From: Candidatus Rifleibacteriota bacterium
GTDB taxonomy: Bacteria > Muiribacteriota > Ozemobacteria > Ozemobacterales > Ozemobacteraceae
Assembly (NCBI GenBank): GCA_015233565.1
Contig: JADFXM010000009.1
Coordinates: 110,698 to 174,697 of the forward strand
Direction: 5' to 3'
DNA: 64,000 nt
This document shows, piece by piece, positions 62,353-64,000 of the stretch (within the stretch, counting starts at the first letter, position 1; each line of letters begins with the position of its first letter). Made by a program: the position numbers and the translations under genes. The notes below the pieces were generated by a model. The model was not told where the DNA came from and ran no database searches. It saw nothing but the letters and a program-made list of their open reading frames with translations.

Positions 62353-62874
62353 GGGAAAAATTGAAAATTCTTTCAGAATATAAACTGAAGCACCTAATAA
62401 TAATGGAATTGCCTATCGAAGAAATCAAGAAATGGAGCACCCAACATTAACTCCCGGAAAAGTGACCATGTTTTTTAGAATTCGTGACACCACGCAGAAC
62501 GTTTCCTTTCATTCCAGATCTATATGGTACACAGACAAAGAGAATGACCCCAGGGGCAGAAATAGGGTGACAGCCTACATGAAGAGGCTTGCAGTAGATG
62601 GTGTTTCAGGAACTTTTTAGCTCCCAAGGAGGAAATGTGAAAAAATTAATTTCATTCTCATGTTTCATCGCTTTGATTATTTCTCTAATTTCAGAATTTT
62701 CCGGTTTTCCGCTTAAGATAGAGGTATAAATTTCGGAATTACCAAAATCCATCAGCTAATTTGCGCACTGTCAAAGAAAACTCATATTTTTCCTAACACT
62801 GAGCTTTGCGGCACTTCTTCGATTGGAATGTTTATTTTCCTTCATTTTTTTCATTTTTGGGTTTTCCAAACCTG
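62353..62874. other. Intergenic, no convincing gene
   Basis: About 520 bases between divergent small-gene operons. A 62-codon frame (62432-62620) lacks a ribosome site and a family signature. A few low-complexity T-rich stretches are visible; no terminator is needed. Confidence 0.35.
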
Positions 62875-62910
62875 TTGACTTTTGATTATTTTGTAGTTAC
62901 AATATAACTA
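62875..62910 (+). promoter_or_regulatory. Leaderless-type promoter and palindrome of brnT
   Basis: TTGACT (62875-62880) and TACAAT (62898-62903) are exactly 17 bases apart. The expected start is at or next to 62910, the A of the ATG. TAGTTA (62894-62899) and TAACTA (62905-62910) form a palindrome over the -10 box and the start codon, a likely BrnA operator. Confidence 0.7.
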
Positions 62911-63176
62911 TGAAATACGAATGGGACAAAGCCAAGCGCATGAAAAACATTCAAAAACATGGAGTCGACTTTACCCTTGTTGAAAATTTCGATTGGAATA
63001 CGGCTTTGGTTTGTCCCGACAAAGATACCAGGCACAACGAAGAAAGATTTATTGCTCTAGGCGTTATCTTTGATCGTCTTTATTGCTTGATTTACAACAA
63101 TCGAGGAATAACCGTAAGAGTGATTAGTTTGCGGAAAGCTACTTCCAATGAGGTGAAGAGATATGAAAACCAATAA
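62910..63176 (+). CDS. brnT: BrnT-type ribonuclease toxin
   Basis: An 88-aa protein of the BrnT family, RelE-like ribonucleases. YEWDKAKRMKNIQKHGVDF is the family N-terminal block (W-D-x-x-K...N...K-H-G-(V/I)-x-F), ALVCPDKDTRHNEERFIALGV follows, and the end has the basic VRVISLRKATSNEVKRYEN. BrnT is neutralised by BrnA, encoded next with a 14-base overlap. Promoter and operator are recognisable; translation is probably leaderless. The small operon sits in an accessory zone. Confidence 0.92.
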   Translation: MKYEWDKAKRMKNIQKHGVDFTLVENFDWNTALVCPDKDTRHNEERFIALGVIFDRLYCLIYNNRGITVRVISLRKATSNEVKRYENQ

Positions 63177-63477
63177 GAGAAAACTTATAATGCCAACGCC
63201 CGAGGAAGATGCCGCTATTCGCAAGGGCATCGATCAAGATTCTGACGCTAAAGAGTTAAATGATGATGACTTTGTGCAAATGCGAACAGCCGAGGAAGTT
63301 TCTCCTGAAATCGTTAATGCTTTTCGGAAAGGAAGAGGGATACAAAAAGCTCCTAAAAAGGAGCCTGTAACTTTGCGGCTTTCACGCGAAGTATTAGATT
63401 TCTTCAAAGCTTCCGGCCGTGGCTGGCAAACTCGCATTAATAACGCTCTCCTAAATCTTGTTCACGGTTCCAAATAG
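63163..63477 (+). CDS. brnA: BrnA-type antitoxin
   Basis: A 104-aa protein. The N-terminal part is acidic and disordered (TPEEDAAIRKGIDQDSDAKE) and the C-terminal ribbon-helix-helix domain has VTLRLSREVLDFFKASGRGWQTRINNAL, the BrnA signature. It should bind BrnT and repress the operon by binding the palindrome at 62894-62910. A longer N-terminal segment than in Brucella BrnA is notable. The start overlaps brnT by 14 bases. Confidence 0.92.
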   Translation: MKTNKRKLIMPTPEEDAAIRKGIDQDSDAKELNDDDFVQMRTAEEVSPEIVNAFRKGRGIQKAPKKEPVTLRLSREVLDFFKASGRGWQTRINNALLNLVHGSK

Positions 63478-63528
63478 GCCAATTTCTTTTTTTGAGGTGA
63501 ATGTTTACGAGAAATTCAAAGGAAAAGC

Positions 63529-63626
63529 AGCAATTCTCGGTGAGTTTTCTCGCAAAATATAGCTATTACTGATTTTTGTTACGAAACTTATCGGAATAAT
63601 TTATTTTTTGACCATTTCTCAAAATG
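63529..63626 (-). repeat. Dispersed repeat D, copy 2 (inverted)
   Basis: Reverse complement of 40476-40572 at about 90 percent identity, covering the last codons of the frame described at 63566. No terminal inverted repeats are visible. Confidence 0.6.
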
Positions 63627-63970
63627 GTGATAAAGGCAACAGTTGTTCCGTGGTCAGGGCACTCTAATTCAAAGTTTAGCCAATCTTGAGTCCGTAAAAT
63701 AAGTGGAATTTTATTTTTGTAGCAAACCTGCTTATTTTGCAAACCTGAAAGCAGAGAATCTGTGGTCAACTCAAGTCTGGCTTTAGGAGGAATTTTAGAT
63801 AGGAAGTTTTTAATTTTTTCCCCGACCTCAATTTGGTCTTCTCTACATCATTTCTCAATTAGTCCGAAGTTCTCGAGTGAAAAAGCCATCTTGTTATGAC
63901 CTGAAGCCAAAAAGAAGCCTTTTTTGCCTGCTTTTTCTGTCCATGTAAATTTGACGCCTGAAAATAGCAT
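63566..63970 (-). pseudogene. Possible decayed gene with an in-frame TGA
   Basis: From an ATG at 63970 a frame runs through a plausible protein (MLFSGVKFTWTEKAGKKGFF, then HNKMAFSLENFGLIEK), hits TGA at 63848-63850, and continues without further stop through EVGEKIKNFLSKIPPKARLE and LECPDHGTTVAFITILRNGQ to TAA at 63566. Both halves look protein-like, so it may be one gene broken by a stop. I do not recognise the family. No ribosome site precedes the ATG, and the last 20 codons are repeat D, so a real product is doubtful. Confidence 0.3.
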
Positions 63971-64000
63971 TTGAAGATGGTTTCAAGGGTTTTCCTACTG

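Noticed and set aside
62432..62620. 62-codon frame upstream of brnT
   Set aside because: No ribosome site, no promoter and no family match.
1..64000. tRNA, rRNA, CRISPR array, prophage or insertion sequence
   Set aside because: I saw no cloverleaf or rRNA blocks, no regularly spaced direct repeats and no DDE transposase or phage structural genes. The Rpn-family gene is the only transposase-like protein.

Overview
The window is a moderately AT-rich bacterial chromosome segment with about 45 protein genes. I found no rRNA, no recognisable tRNA and no CRISPR array. MacAB, a LolA-like DUF2092 protein, a lipoprotein and a cyclic-glucan synthase point to a diderm envelope. The hprK, yvcK and whiA genes lie close together as in Firmicutes and some deep-branching diderms. 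With the many PAS/GAF/HAMP kinases, PEGA-like, HEAT and TPR proteins and a tungsten-type aldehyde oxidoreductase, this suggests an environmental anaerobe or facultative anaerobe from a little-cultured phylum. A Riflebacteria-like lineage is my guess only.

Layout. 0-12 kb is an envelope/stress region: the end of a Big_5 + DUF3494 ice-binding-like protein, a 49-aa Lmo0937-type membrane peptide, a PEGA-like secreted protein, a two-TM peptide and an 8.6-kb cyclic beta-1,2-glucan synthase. 12-18 kb holds a NarX/NarL-like pair, a receiver with Glu at the phosphorylation site, and an acetoin-type cluster: an alcohol dehydrogenase collapsed to its two ends, a possible acetolactate decarboxylase, and catabolic acetolactate synthase. 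18-23.4 kb carries macAB and two exported proteins. 23.4-27.8 kb is a minus-strand operon (histidine kinase, coaE, receiver-PP2C phosphatase, moaB). 28-33.5 kb has two large soluble kinases. 34-35 kb encodes an exported zinc-ribbon protein.

35.3-40.3 kb is a coherent AOR region: a polyferredoxin-like subunit, the AOR, a MoaD/ThiS-like carrier ending in Gly-Gly, a 60-aa Cys protein, a MobB-like GTPase and MoeA. 40.6-49.5 kb has a membrane protein, a radical SAM/SPASM protein, a PKD-repeat lipoprotein metallopeptidase and a HEAT protein, separated by short dispersed repeats. 49.8-57 kb runs on the minus strand: hprK, then yvcK-whiA-DnaB-like helicase-TPR. 57.7-64 kb is accessory: an Rpn-family nuclease, a GH26 glycanase, an AAA_14 ATPase, a DUF4160/DUF2442 pair and BrnT/BrnA. 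Three of the promoters there seem to start transcription at the start codon.

The most unusual items are the apparent leaderless promoters with palindromes at 60.3-63 kb, the residue-level receiver degeneracy in three signalling proteins, the collapsed dehydrogenase still embedded in its operon, the helicase/TPR pair behind whiA, and at least four families of roughly 100-260-bp dispersed repeats. All assignments come from reading motifs; no database search was made.
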